DNA of 64,000 bases from the NCBI RefSeq assembly GCF_900102895.1, contig NZ_FNGD01000002.1, positions 1 through 64,000 on the forward strand, written 5' to 3'. Below, one piece after another: positions 33,590-41,759 of this stretch. Both the position numbers and the translations under genes were made by a program. A model generated the notes under the pieces. It was given only the letters and a program-made list of their open reading frames with translations. It did no database searches and was not told the origin of the DNA. How positions within the stretch are numbered: position 1 is the stretch's first letter; the number at the start of each line of letters is the position of its first letter. Source of the stretch: Arthrobacter sp. ov407 (lineage in GTDB: Bacteria; Actinomycetota; Actinomycetes; Actinomycetales; Micrococcaceae).

Positions 33590-34060
33590 ATGACGCCCGG
33601 ACAACGGCTACGCCAGATCGCCAACATCCTCAACGGGTCCACCCTGTTGGGCCTGCTGCTGGCAGCCTGCGCCCGGACATCCGTCAGCTCCGGTCCGCGC
33701 GGATTGCTGATCGCGAGCCGCTACCGCTGGCGGCTTCCGTTTGCCGCGGCCTTCACGGTGGGCAACGTCATCCTGTTCCGCGCCGGCCCGGACACCGCCC
33801 GCGCCGATCCAGCACTGCTTCGACACGAGGAGCGCCACAGCACCCAGTACGCGTGGTGCCTCGGGCTCCCCTTCCTTCCGCTGTACTTCATCGCCGCGGG
33901 CTGGTCCCTCTGGCGGACGGGCAACCCGGGCAGCGCCAACTTTTTTGAGCGCCACGCCGGCCTGGAAGCAGGCGGCTATCCCCTCCCCGGCACGCCCGGG
34001 ACCAGTCCATGGACGCACCGAAGAATCGGCGCCGCCACCCCCAAACGTTATGAGGCCTGA
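33590..34060 (+). CDS. Predicted HExxH membrane protein of unknown function
   Basis: A 156-aa protein with a hydrophobic N-terminal stretch (GSTLLGLLLAACA), a second one (AAAFTVGNVILF) and a third (LPFLPLYFIAAGWSLW). Between them lies LLRHEERHSTQYAW, a HExxH pattern like that of zinc metalloproteases. The later NFFERHAGLEAGGY parallels the 'E..A...GG' segment found in small bacterial membrane proteins with an HExGHxxQ motif. Catalytic activity is unproven. The ATG at 33590 lacks a clear ribosome-binding site. It overlaps no other gene and is followed directly by the SIMPL gene. Confidence 0.7.
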   Translation: MTPGQRLRQIANILNGSTLLGLLLAACARTSVSSGPRGLLIASRYRWRLPFAAAFTVGNVILFRAGPDTARADPALLRHEERHSTQYAWCLGLPFLPLYFIAAGWSLWRTGNPGSANFFERHAGLEAGGYPLPGTPGTSPWTHRRIGAATPKRYEA

Positions 34061-34061
34061 C

Positions 34062-34700
34062 GTGACAGAGAACCCCAGGAGCATCTCGGTCACAGGAACC
34101 GGCAGTGCCGAGGCGGTGCCGGACCTCTTGACGTTGTCGATCGGCGTTGAATGCCGCCGCGAGAGCGTGGCCCAGGCCTACGACGAGGCAGGAACACGGT
34201 CGGCCGCCATCACGGCGGAGCTCCGGCAACACGGCGTGGACAGCACCGACATGTCCACCTCCGGGCTGAACGTCCGGGCCGAGCTGAACTGGCAGGACGG
34301 CCGGGGCCAGACCGTGACCGGCTATCTGGCCTCCAGCACGCTCACCGTCAGGCTCCGCGCGTTGTCGGCATCCTCGCAGATCCTTGCCGCGACCGTTGCT
34401 GCCGGCGGCGACTCCGCCCGGCTGAACGGGCTGAGCCTCGGCTTCGCGGATTCCGCCGCCGTCGAGGCCCGGGCCCGGGAGGCGGCCTGGCAGGACGCCC
34501 GCACGACGGCCGCGCACTACGCCGCACTCTCGGGGGCCGGCCTCGGCAGGGTCCTTTCCCTCACCCAGCACACCGGTTTCCAGGCGCCGATCCCGGTGGC
34601 GAAGATGCAGCGGGCGGTGGCGGCGGACTCGCTCACCGTTGAGGCTGGCGAGTCAAGCGTCACCGCCACGGTCGATGTCGTCTGGGAACTGCTCGACTGA
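34062..34700 (+). CDS. SIMPL-domain (DUF541) protein
   Basis: A 212-aa protein of the SIMPL family, beta-alpha repeats related to the IRAK-binding protein and to bacterial periplasmic oxidative-stress proteins such as YggE. Supporting segments are ISVTGTGSAEAVPDLLTLSIGVECR, GVDSTDMSTSGLNVRAEL and the late ALSGAGLGRVLSLTQHTGF..PIPVAKM. No signal peptide is seen, so it may be cytoplasmic here. The GTG at 34062 was chosen because GAGG lies six bases upstream and the upstream gene stops one base before; ATG at 34050 is an alternative that overlaps that gene. Function is unknown. Confidence 0.85.
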   Translation: MTENPRSISVTGTGSAEAVPDLLTLSIGVECRRESVAQAYDEAGTRSAAITAELRQHGVDSTDMSTSGLNVRAELNWQDGRGQTVTGYLASSTLTVRLRALSASSQILAATVAAGGDSARLNGLSLGFADSAAVEARAREAAWQDARTTAAHYAALSGAGLGRVLSLTQHTGFQAPIPVAKMQRAVAADSLTVEAGESSVTATVDVVWELLD

Positions 34701-34768
34701 TTCTTCGAGTAATTGTTCGAGTCACTGACGGCGGCCGCTACCGGCCTGAGCCGTCGGACGGCCCGCCG

Positions 34769-35410
34769 CTAGTGCGTTGCGCCGGCTGCAAGCCTGAGAT
34801 CCGCCGTCGTCGCTAGCGCGGTGCGGACCACGACGGCGAGCGCCACCGCCATCTGGTGCGCCGGCAGCGATGGCGTGCTGCTCCCGGCCGGGAGCTGGGT
34901 GTCCGCGTAGGGGACGTGGACGAACCCTCCCCTGGTGCCCGGACGCAGCCGCAGGGCGTGCATGAGCGCGTAGAAGACGTGGTTGCAGACATAGGTGCCG
35001 GCGCTCTGGGACACTTCCGCCGGGATCTGCTCAGCAGTCAGCGCCGCGAGCGCAGCTTTGACGGGCAGCGACGTGAAGTAGGCTGCCGGTCCGCCCTGGA
35101 CCACGGGTTCGTCCACGGGCTGGTTGCCGGCGTTGTCCGGGATCCGGGCATCGTCACAATTGATGGCCACCCGTTCCAGGGAGATGCGTGCCCTCCCGCC
35201 GGCCTGGCCGGCGCACAGCACAAGCTCCGGCCGGAAACGCTCAAGGGCCTCCGCTAATACCCTGGCCGAGTCCCCAAAGACGCAGGGCAGTTCCACCGCC
35301 TGAACATCCAGCCCTTCGGCCTGGAGCAACCGTGCCGCCGAACGCGCCGCGGTCCAGGACGGATTGGCCGTATCGCCGCCGAACGGCTCGAACCCGGTCA
35401 GGAGAATCAT
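34769..35410 (-). CDS. pcp: Pyrrolidone-carboxylate peptidase (C15 family)
   Basis: Removes N-terminal pyroglutamate from peptides. The 213-aa protein matches family C15: LLTGFEPFGGDTANPSW at the N-terminus, and the triad Glu79 (ISLERVAIN), Cys142 (AGTYVCNHVFY) and His165 (GGFVHVPYAD). No signal sequence, so cytoplasmic. The ATG at 35410 lies 100 nt from the divergent radical SAM gene; the SOS box between them could affect both. Confidence 0.95.
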   Translation of the reverse strand: MILLTGFEPFGGDTANPSWTAARSAARLLQAEGLDVQAVELPCVFGDSARVLAEALERFRPELVLCAGQAGGRARISLERVAINCDDARIPDNAGNQPVDEPVVQGGPAAYFTSLPVKAALAALTAEQIPAEVSQSAGTYVCNHVFYALMHALRLRPGTRGGFVHVPYADTQLPAGSSTPSLPAHQMAVALAVVVRTALATTADLRLAAGATH

Positions 35411-35475
35411 CGCCCTAGCCTAGCAATGCGCCTCACGCTGCGACGGGCGACCCGACAGGTGGCGCGGCGGCATCC

Positions 35476-35510
35476 TTGACATTTAGTCGAACATATATTC
35501 GAATGTAGAC
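35476..35510 (+). promoter_or_regulatory. SOS box overlapping a leaderless promoter
   Basis: A -35 consensus TTGACA (35476-35481) is followed by a 17-nt spacer and a -10-like TCGAAT (35499-35504). The ATG begins at 35511, where the transcript should start. The LexA site TCGAACATATATTCGA (35487-35502) has two 6-nt halves that match the actinobacterial TCGAAC-N4-GTTCGA consensus closely, and it covers the spacer and the -10. LexA binding would block the promoter directly. Confidence 0.85.
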
Positions 35511-36659
35511 ATGAGATGGGACGCACAAGCACTTGAGCGCGGCGATTCCCCGGCCGCCCTTTCCGCCGATTCGCCAGCCGCACCAGCCCTGCTGCCGCTG
35601 GCCGGGCTGGTGCGGTCCGTGTCCACCCCTGAGTTTGCCGGGATCACCTTCCATGAGGTCACCGCCAAATCGGTGCTCAACAAGGTGGTCGCCGGTTCGC
35701 GAATGCCGTTCGACTGGACCATCAACCCCTACCGCGGCTGCAGCCATGCCTGCGTCTACTGCTTTGCGCGCAAGAGCCACACCTATCTGGACTTCGACGC
35801 CGGCCTGGACTTTGACAGCCAGGTGGTGGTCAAAATCAACGCCGCCGAGATCCTGCGCAAGGAACTGGCCAAGCCCTCCTGGCGGCACGAGCACGTGGCC
35901 CTTGGCACCAACACAGACCCGTACCAGCGCGCCGAGGGCCGCTATCAGCTCATGCCGGGCATCATCGGTGCCCTCGCCGATTCCGGCACTCCCCTGTCGA
36001 TCCTCACCAAGGGCACGCTCCTGGCCCGGGACATCCCGCTGCTGAAGCATGCCGCGGCCCAGGTGCCGGTGGGGGTGGGCATTTCGCTGGCCATGACTAA
36101 CGAAGAACTGTCCGAGGCCGTGGAACCGGGAACGCCGGGGCCGCGGGCTCGGCTGAAGCTCATCTCCCGACTGCGGGAGGCTGGCCTGCCCTGCGGCGTC
36201 ATGGCCATGCCCATCATGCCGTGGCTCTCGGACAGCGACGACGCCCTCGACTCCCTTTTCGGCGCCCTAGCGGCGGCAGGCGCCACTGGGGTCACGGCCG
36301 GTGCACTGTACCTGAAACCGGGTACCCGTGAATGGTTCATGCAGTGGATTGCCCGCGAACATCCGCAGCTCGCCGGCAAGTACCGTCGACTGTACGGCAG
36401 CGGGTCCTATGCGTCCAAGGAGTACCGGGCGTGGCTGGCCGGCCGCATCCGCTATTTCAAGAACCTGCACGGCTTTTCCGGTTCCCAGGGATTCAGCCAC
36501 CGGGACCTGGAGGGCGGCACCGACCACGACGATGCCCGCGAGGAAGAGGCCCAGTACCCGGCGGGAAGCATCCCGGACACTGCCGGGCACGCCAGCGCCC
36601 GTCACGCCGGCCTCACCAACGCAGCCCACGCCAACACAGCCCAGCCCATGCTGTTTTGA
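35511..36659 (+). CDS. Radical SAM protein, Rv2578c family, SOS-controlled
   Basis: A 382-aa radical SAM protein with the 4Fe-4S cysteines C77, C81 and C84 in GCSHACVYCFAR, and the SplB/Rv2578c-like block HVALGTNTDPYQRAEGRYQLMPGI. The SplB family includes spore photoproduct lyase, but the substrate of the Rv2578c branch is unknown. From memory, the mycobacterial homologue is listed as LexA-regulated. Here an SOS box covers the promoter, which supports a DNA-damage role. The C-terminal ~50 residues are low-complexity (Ala/His-rich). No ribosome-binding site; probably a leaderless mRNA. Confidence 0.92.
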   Translation: MRWDAQALERGDSPAALSADSPAAPALLPLAGLVRSVSTPEFAGITFHEVTAKSVLNKVVAGSRMPFDWTINPYRGCSHACVYCFARKSHTYLDFDAGLDFDSQVVVKINAAEILRKELAKPSWRHEHVALGTNTDPYQRAEGRYQLMPGIIGALADSGTPLSILTKGTLLARDIPLLKHAAAQVPVGVGISLAMTNEELSEAVEPGTPGPRARLKLISRLREAGLPCGVMAMPIMPWLSDSDDALDSLFGALAAAGATGVTAGALYLKPGTREWFMQWIAREHPQLAGKYRRLYGSGSYASKEYRAWLAGRIRYFKNLHGFSGSQGFSHRDLEGGTDHDDAREEEAQYPAGSIPDTAGHASARHAGLTNAAHANTAQPMLF

Positions 36660-36734
36660 AGCCCGCTGCACCTCAGAGCACCACCTCAGAGCACCGGCTG
36701 GCCTAGAGCGCAGGGTGTCTAGAGGGCTGAGTGC

Positions 36735-38108
36735 CTAGAGTGCCTTGACCGCGCCGAGCACCCTGGCCAGCGAATCCTTGGCATCCCCGAACAGGAGCGT
36801 GGTCTTGGGATCGTGCAGGAGCTCGTTCTCGATGCCGGCAAATCCCGGGCGCATCGACCGCTTCAGGAACACGACCTGCTGGGCCTGCACCACCTCCAGG
36901 ATCGGCATCCCGTAAATCGGCGAACCCGGGGAGGACTTGGCCGCCGGGTTGACGACGTCGTTGGCTCCGACCACCAGCGCGATGTCCGTGTTCGCGAACT
37001 CGGGGTTGACTTCGGCCAGCTCGCGCAGTGACTCGTACGGCACGTTGGCCTCGGCCAGGAGCACGTTCATGTGGCCGGGCATGCGTCCCGCCACGGGGTG
37101 AATGGCGAAGACCACCTCCACGCCGCGAGCTGCCAGGGCCGTGGCGAGTTCCGCCACGGTGTGCTGGCCCTGCGCCACGGCGAGTCCGTAGCCGGGAACG
37201 ATCACCACGCGCTGGGCGTAGCCGAGTTGAACGGCAACATCCTCCGGCGACGAGCAACGCACGGGCCGGTCGCTCAGGGCGGTGGAACCCGCCGTCGAAC
37301 CACCCTTGAACGCCCCGAAGAGGATGCCGGCGACTCCGCGGCCCATGGCCGCGGCCATGACCTTGGTCAGGATTGTGCCGCTCGCGCCGACAAGCGTCCC
37401 GGCGACGAGCAGCAGGACATTCCCCAGGACCACGCCCGACGCTGCCACCGCGAGTCCGGTGAAGGCGTTCAGCAGTGAGATTACGATCGGCACGTCCGCC
37501 CCGCCGACGGGCAACACCAGGAGCAGCCCGGCGGCGAGCCCCAGACCCAGCAGCGCGAGCGACCAGCCGAGCGACCCCGTCAGGACCACCAGCGCTCCCG
37601 AGACGACTGCCCCCAGCAGGACGGCCCCCATGACCCAGGGCATGCCCGGAAACAGCAGCGGGCGGGTGCTGATGAGTTCCTGCAGCTTGCCCACAGTCAC
37701 CGCGGAGCCGGCGAAGGACACCGCGCCCACCAGCATGGTGAAGACCACGGCCAGGCGGACCCATGGATCCTCGTTGTGGCCGAGTTCCAGTACGGCCACA
37801 AGTGCGGCGGCCCCGCCTCCGACGCCGTTGAAGAGCGCCACCAGTTGGGGCATCTGGGTCATCTGCACCCGCCGGGCCACGGGGACGGCAATCGCGGAGC
37901 CCACGGCGATGGCGCTAAGGATGAGCGGAATATTCTCCAGCCGCGCCGAGAAGAACACGGTGACGACGGCGAGGAGCGCCCCGGCGGCACCGATGGCGTT
38001 GCCGCGGCGGGCGGTCCGTGGCGAGCTGAGGCCCTTGAGCGCCAGGATGAAGCAGACGGCAGCCGCAAGGTAGAGCAGGGCCGTCCATTCGGGAGTCAGG
38101 AGACTCAT
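36735..38108 (-). CDS. pntB: NAD(P) transhydrogenase beta subunit
   Basis: Membrane proton-translocating transhydrogenase that reduces NADP+ with NADH. The 457-aa subunit has about eight membrane helices (residues ~5-270) and a C-terminal NADP-binding domain beginning VVIVPGYGLAVAQGQ (GYGLAVAQ motif). Conserved GANDVVNPAA and the terminal DAKDSLARVLGAVK are also present. The ATG overlaps the upstream pntA2 stop (ATGA), so the subunits are co-translated. It ends convergent with the radical SAM gene. Confidence 0.96.
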   Translation of the reverse strand: MSLLTPEWTALLYLAAAVCFILALKGLSSPRTARRGNAIGAAGALLAVVTVFFSARLENIPLILSAIAVGSAIAVPVARRVQMTQMPQLVALFNGVGGGAAALVAVLELGHNEDPWVRLAVVFTMLVGAVSFAGSAVTVGKLQELISTRPLLFPGMPWVMGAVLLGAVVSGALVVLTGSLGWSLALLGLGLAAGLLLVLPVGGADVPIVISLLNAFTGLAVAASGVVLGNVLLLVAGTLVGASGTILTKVMAAAMGRGVAGILFGAFKGGSTAGSTALSDRPVRCSSPEDVAVQLGYAQRVVIVPGYGLAVAQGQHTVAELATALAARGVEVVFAIHPVAGRMPGHMNVLLAEANVPYESLRELAEVNPEFANTDIALVVGANDVVNPAAKSSPGSPIYGMPILEVVQAQQVVFLKRSMRPGFAGIENELLHDPKTTLLFGDAKDSLARVLGAVKAL

Positions 38109-38506
38109 CGGCCCTCCCCCGCCACGCCGCCGCCGGCGCTCCCGTCACCGGGGTGTCCTGCTCCCGCGGTCCCGCCGGCTGTGGCGGTGCCGGCTGTGGC
38201 GGTGCCGGTTGGGGCGGGTGTGCGTGCCCGTTTGTGGGCACCGAACATCTCAAGCATCCGGTCCGTGACCACGAAGCCGCCCACCAGGTTGACGGTTGCC
38301 AGGACCACGGCCAGGAGCGCGATGCCGAGCACCCACGGGTCGCTGGCCTGCCCGGCCACGATGATGGCGCCGACCAGGATGATGCCGTGGATGGCGTTGG
38401 CGCCGGACATCAGCGGTGTGTGCAGCTTGCTGGTGACCTTGGAGACGACTTCGAAGCCGACGAACACCGCCAGCACCACCACTGTCAGCAACGCGACCGG
38501 GCCCAT
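38105..38506 (-). CDS. pntAB: NAD(P) transhydrogenase alpha subunit 2 (membrane part)
   Basis: A 133-aa membrane subunit corresponding to the C-terminal helices of single-chain PntA: about three hydrophobic helices (MGPVALLTVVVLAVFVGF, HGIILVGAIIVAG, VLGIALLAVVLATVNLVGGF) followed by a low-complexity Thr/Ala/Gly tail. Two tandem ATGs are possible; the second (38506) gives GGAGG a four-base spacing and overlaps the pntA1 stop. The tail is unusual and contains short TAGTATAGG repeats. Confidence 0.9.
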   Translation of the reverse strand: MGPVALLTVVVLAVFVGFEVVSKVTSKLHTPLMSGANAIHGIILVGAIIVAGQASDPWVLGIALLAVVLATVNLVGGFVVTDRMLEMFGAHKRARTPAPTGTATAGTATAGGTAGAGHPGDGSAGGGVAGEGR

Positions 38507-39648
38507 CATGCCTCCGTTTCCAGTGCTGCCGCGGTGGGGGCATGCCGCACGGCGCCGCCGTGGGTCAGGCACGTTCCGGCGACCACGTCGTCGTCGAAGT
38601 CCGGGGCCACTGCGCCGCCGTCGGTCATGAGGGCGAGGAAGTTGCTGACGTTCCGGGCGAAAAGCCGGGACGCATCCGACGGCATGGCGGATGCCGCATC
38701 CTGCAGGCCCACGAGCGTGACCGACCCGCCGTCGACCGGCACCTGAACGTCCTGGCCGGCGATCACGCCTTCGACGTTGCCTCCGGACTCCGCGGCGAGG
38801 TCGACGACGACGGATCCGGCCCGCATGCTGGCAACCATGGCGGTGGTCACCAGCAAGGGAGCGGCCCGGCCCGGGATGGCCGCGGTGGTGATCAGGACGT
38901 CCGCTGCCGCGACGTGCGGGGCCAGGAGGCTGCGCTGGCGTTGTGCCCGGTCCTCGCCGAGGGCGCGGGCGTAGCCTCCCGTTCCGTCGGCGGCCGCATC
39001 GACGTCCAGATTGATGAATGTGCCACCCATCGAGGCGACCTCGTCGGCGGAGGCGGCACGGATGTCGTTGGCCGACACCCGCGCGCCGAGCCGCTTCGCC
39101 GTGCCGATCGCCTGCAGCCCGGCGACACCGGCCCCGAGAACCAGCACCCTCGCCGGCGGGATGGTCCCGGCGGCGGTCATGTAGAGCGGGAAGAACCGTG
39201 GATACCGCGCGGCGGCTTCCAGCACTGCGCGGTAGCCCGTGACCAGGGCCTGCGAGCTCAGCGCATCCATGGACTGTGCCCGGGAAATCCGCGGAAGCAA
39301 CTCCAGGGCGAACGAGGTGATCCCGGCGGCGGCCAGCGCGCGGACAGTCGGCAGTTCCGAGGCGGGCGATGCCAGGCCGATCGTGACCGTGCCGGGCCGA
39401 AGCCGGGCCGCGGCCTCCGGGGTGAGCGGGCGAACATGCAGCAGGACATCGAGGGCCTCGAACGGGAGTTCGGAGATCACGGTGGCGCCGGCCTCCTTAA
39501 AGGCGGCATCCACGAACCCTGCTTCGTTTCCGGCGCCGCTCTCCACCAGGATATGGAGCCCGAAAGCTGTCAGCTGCTGGACCGTCTCAGGTGTGGCCGC
39601 AACGCGGCGTTCTCCGGTTCGCTGCTCTCGTCCGACACCGACCTGCAC
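38506..39648 (-). CDS. pntAA: NAD(P) transhydrogenase alpha subunit 1 (NAD-binding)
   Basis: Soluble NAD(H)-binding domain I, 380 aa, structurally related to alanine dehydrogenase. It contains ERRVAATPETV, the RISRAQSMDALSSQA segment, the Rossmann motif VLVLGAGVAGLQAIGTAKRLGA and VVVDLAAESGGNVEG. The GTG at 39648 was chosen over one at 39654 because AGGAG then lies five bases upstream. First gene of pntA1-A2-B, with four-base or one-base overlaps throughout. Confidence 0.93.
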   Translation of the reverse strand: MQVGVGREQRTGERRVAATPETVQQLTAFGLHILVESGAGNEAGFVDAAFKEAGATVISELPFEALDVLLHVRPLTPEAAARLRPGTVTIGLASPASELPTVRALAAAGITSFALELLPRISRAQSMDALSSQALVTGYRAVLEAAARYPRFFPLYMTAAGTIPPARVLVLGAGVAGLQAIGTAKRLGARVSANDIRAASADEVASMGGTFINLDVDAAADGTGGYARALGEDRAQRQRSLLAPHVAAADVLITTAAIPGRAAPLLVTTAMVASMRAGSVVVDLAAESGGNVEGVIAGQDVQVPVDGGSVTLVGLQDAASAMPSDASRLFARNVSNFLALMTDGGAVAPDFDDDVVAGTCLTHGGAVRHAPTAAALETEA

Positions 39649-39736
39649 GGCCACTCCTCTCGATTGCGTTCAGAGTAGGCACATGCCTGACGGTTTGGCG
39701 AGAGGCGGGCATCCAAAGTCCGTCGGCGCGTCCGGG

Positions 39737-40201
39737 TCAGCGGCTCAGCCGGGCTCCCACTCCGCGCGGCCCGGTGGCCCGGACTGCCGTCAGGAGGGCC
39801 TCTACGATCGGGAAGTCCGCCGGGATCCATGGCAGGCCCAGGACCGCCGCCGGGTTACGGAGGTCGAGCCAGCGCAGTTCGTCGTGGTCCTCCAGCGGCC
39901 TGGGCTCTCCCTCAACGAGTTCGGCGAACCAGACCCTCATCGCCGCCTTCTCGTTGAGCGGCCAGCCCGTGACGGTCCCCGCGGGCAGCTCGGACCCGAG
40001 CCGCACCAGCACGCCCAGTTCTTCCCGGAGCTCGCGGTGCAAGGCGTCCTCGGCTGCTTCGCCTGGCTCCACTTTTCCGCCCGGGAACTCCCACATTCCG
40101 GCAAACTGCGGGGGCGCCGTCCGCCTCGCCACAAGGAGCATGCCCGGTTCGGCCAGGGAGTCCACTACTGCGCCGCCGACGACGCCAATGAGTCCAGTCA
40201 C
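39737..40201 (-). CDS. Nudix hydrolase, MutT-like 8-oxo-dGTP pyrophosphatase
   Basis: A 154-aa protein with a complete Nudix box, GX5EX7REUXEEXG, at residues 41-63 (GGKVEPGEAAEDALHRELRE then ELG). It also has the MutT-like ARRTAPPQFAGMWEFPGG ahead of it. It probably clears oxidised nucleotides from the pool, as MutT does, but Nudix substrates are hard to infer. Start is GTG. It ends 89 nt before pntA1. Confidence 0.9.
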   Translation of the reverse strand: MTGLIGVVGGAVVDSLAEPGMLLVARRTAPPQFAGMWEFPGGKVEPGEAAEDALHRELREELGVLVRLGSELPAGTVTGWPLNEKAAMRVWFAELVEGEPRPLEDHDELRWLDLRNPAAVLGLPWIPADFPIVEALLTAVRATGPRGVGARLSR

Positions 40202-40394
40202 GCCCCAAGTCTAAGGCGGGCGCCGGGTCCGGGAACCGGAGCGGGGACAGGGAGTGGCCGCGGGTAGGGGACAATGGTGGAGGCGGCCGCCAGGACCCGT
40301 TACGGAATATTCGGCGCCCGCTCCCAGTTCTTAAAAACATATTTATCTGTCCGATCCCTCCGGACCTTCCCGGAAAATCTCCCCGAAAAGACGA

Positions 40395-41603
40395 ATGACA
40401 ACCACCACACTCGCCCCGGCGCCGTCCAAGACCGGCACCCGTCCCGTTACCCTGGCCATCATTGCCCTGGCAATGGGCGGATTTGGCATCGGCACCACAG
40501 AATTCACCATGATGGGCCTGCTCAAGGAGATCGAACAAGGCTTGAACATCAGCACGCCGGAGGCCGGTCACCTTATTTCGGCCTACGCGCTCGGCGTCGT
40601 GATCGGCGCGCCGGTGCTGGCCGCCGTCGGGGCCAAACTCCCGCGGAAGTATCTGGCCCTGGGGCTCATGCTCTTCTTCAGCATCGCCAACCTCAGTTCC
40701 TTCCTCGCCCCGGACTACGGCTCCATGCTGGTGTCCCGGTTCGCCGCGGGACTGCCCCACGGCGCCTTCTTCGGGGTCGCGGCCGTGATTGCCGCGTCCC
40801 TGGTGGCGCCGACCAAGCGGGGTTGGGCCATTTCGATGGTCATGGCCGGGCTAACGGTGTCCAACGTCATCGGCGTCCCCTTCGCTACCTGGCTGGGCCA
40901 GAGCTACGGGTGGCGGCTCCTCTTCCTGCTGGTCGGCCTGATCGGCATCATCACGCTCGCCATGCTGTGGAAGTTCGTCCCGTTCCAGAAACCGCACGCA
41001 GATGCCAGCTTCCGTCGAGAGCTCGGAGCGCTCAAGCGTCTCCAGGTATGGCTTGCCATCCTGGTCGGAATCGTCGGCTTCGGCGGTTTCTTCGCGACCT
41101 ACACCTACATTGCGCACACTATGACGTCCGTGGCCGGCGTCCCGGCGCCCTGGCTGCCGCTGGTCGTGGCACTGTACGGCGTGGGCATGGTGGTGGGCAA
41201 CATCGTTGGCGGCCGGATCGCCGATAAGTCCGTCATGGGCACGATTTACTGGGTGCTGCCTGGCACGGCTGTGGCGCTCGTGGTCTATGCCATTGGCGTC
41301 CATTGGGCCTGGTCAGCGCTGGTCATGGTGTTCGTGGTGGGCGCCGCCGGGTCCATGCTGGTTCCGGCCCTGCAGACCAGGCTTCTGGATGCGTCTCCCG
41401 ACGCGCCGTCGCTGGCCTCCTCGCTAAACCATGCGGCGCTCAACGTGGCCAACGCCCTTGGCGCCTTCCTGGGCGGCCTCGTGATCGCCTGGGGCTGGGG
41501 TTACGTCGCGCCCGCGCTCGTCGGCGCGGTCCTTGCCGTGCTGGGGCTCGGGGTCGCTGCCATCAGCGGCGCCGTGGAACGCAGGCGGCCGCTGGCCTCC
41601 TAG
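40395..41603 (+). CDS. MFS transporter, DHA1 drug-efflux type (AraJ/YdhP-like)
   Basis: A 402-aa protein with 12 predicted helices. After a short cytoplasmic N-terminus come FGIGTTEFTMMGLL (helix 1) and the helix 2-3 loop with GVVIGAPVLAAVGAKLPRK, the DHA1 family motif A. The central loop contains KFVPFQKPHADASFRRE. GTTEF with a following multidrug-type motif C region suggests a drug/sugar:proton antiporter. Substrate unknown. No strong ribosome-binding site before the ATG; the 193 nt upstream, shared with the divergent Nudix gene, includes an AT-rich patch (about 40330-40355). Confidence 0.9.
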   Translation: MTTTTLAPAPSKTGTRPVTLAIIALAMGGFGIGTTEFTMMGLLKEIEQGLNISTPEAGHLISAYALGVVIGAPVLAAVGAKLPRKYLALGLMLFFSIANLSSFLAPDYGSMLVSRFAAGLPHGAFFGVAAVIAASLVAPTKRGWAISMVMAGLTVSNVIGVPFATWLGQSYGWRLLFLLVGLIGIITLAMLWKFVPFQKPHADASFRRELGALKRLQVWLAILVGIVGFGGFFATYTYIAHTMTSVAGVPAPWLPLVVALYGVGMVVGNIVGGRIADKSVMGTIYWVLPGTAVALVVYAIGVHWAWSALVMVFVVGAAGSMLVPALQTRLLDASPDAPSLASSLNHAALNVANALGAFLGGLVIAWGWGYVAPALVGAVLAVLGLGVAAISGAVERRRPLAS

Positions 41604-41668
41604 CCGCCCCTTAGCCGCAGCAAGACGGCAGGCAAGGCGGCAGGCAAGGCATACAGGCTCAAACGAAA

Positions 41669-41707
41669 CGGCAGTCCTGTCCAGTGGTGCACTGGACAGG
41701 ACTGCCG
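41669..41707. terminator. Bidirectional hairpin between the MFS and CDF genes
   Basis: A perfect 17-bp stem with arms 41669-41685 and 41691-41707 and a five-base loop. It lies between two convergent genes. On the minus strand it is followed by GTTTCGTTTG, and on the plus strand by TTCGCCTT, so it should end transcription mainly of the CDF gene and possibly of both. Confidence 0.88.
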
Positions 41708-41759
41708 TTCGCCTTAAGGACTGCCGTGAATCTGGGGCTGAGCCGAACTGACGGGCGAC

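Noticed and set aside
34705..34720. TCGAGTAATTGTTCGA resembles an SOS box (10 of 12 positions)
   Set aside because: It lies between two convergent genes (SIMPL and pcp stops), where no promoter is expected.
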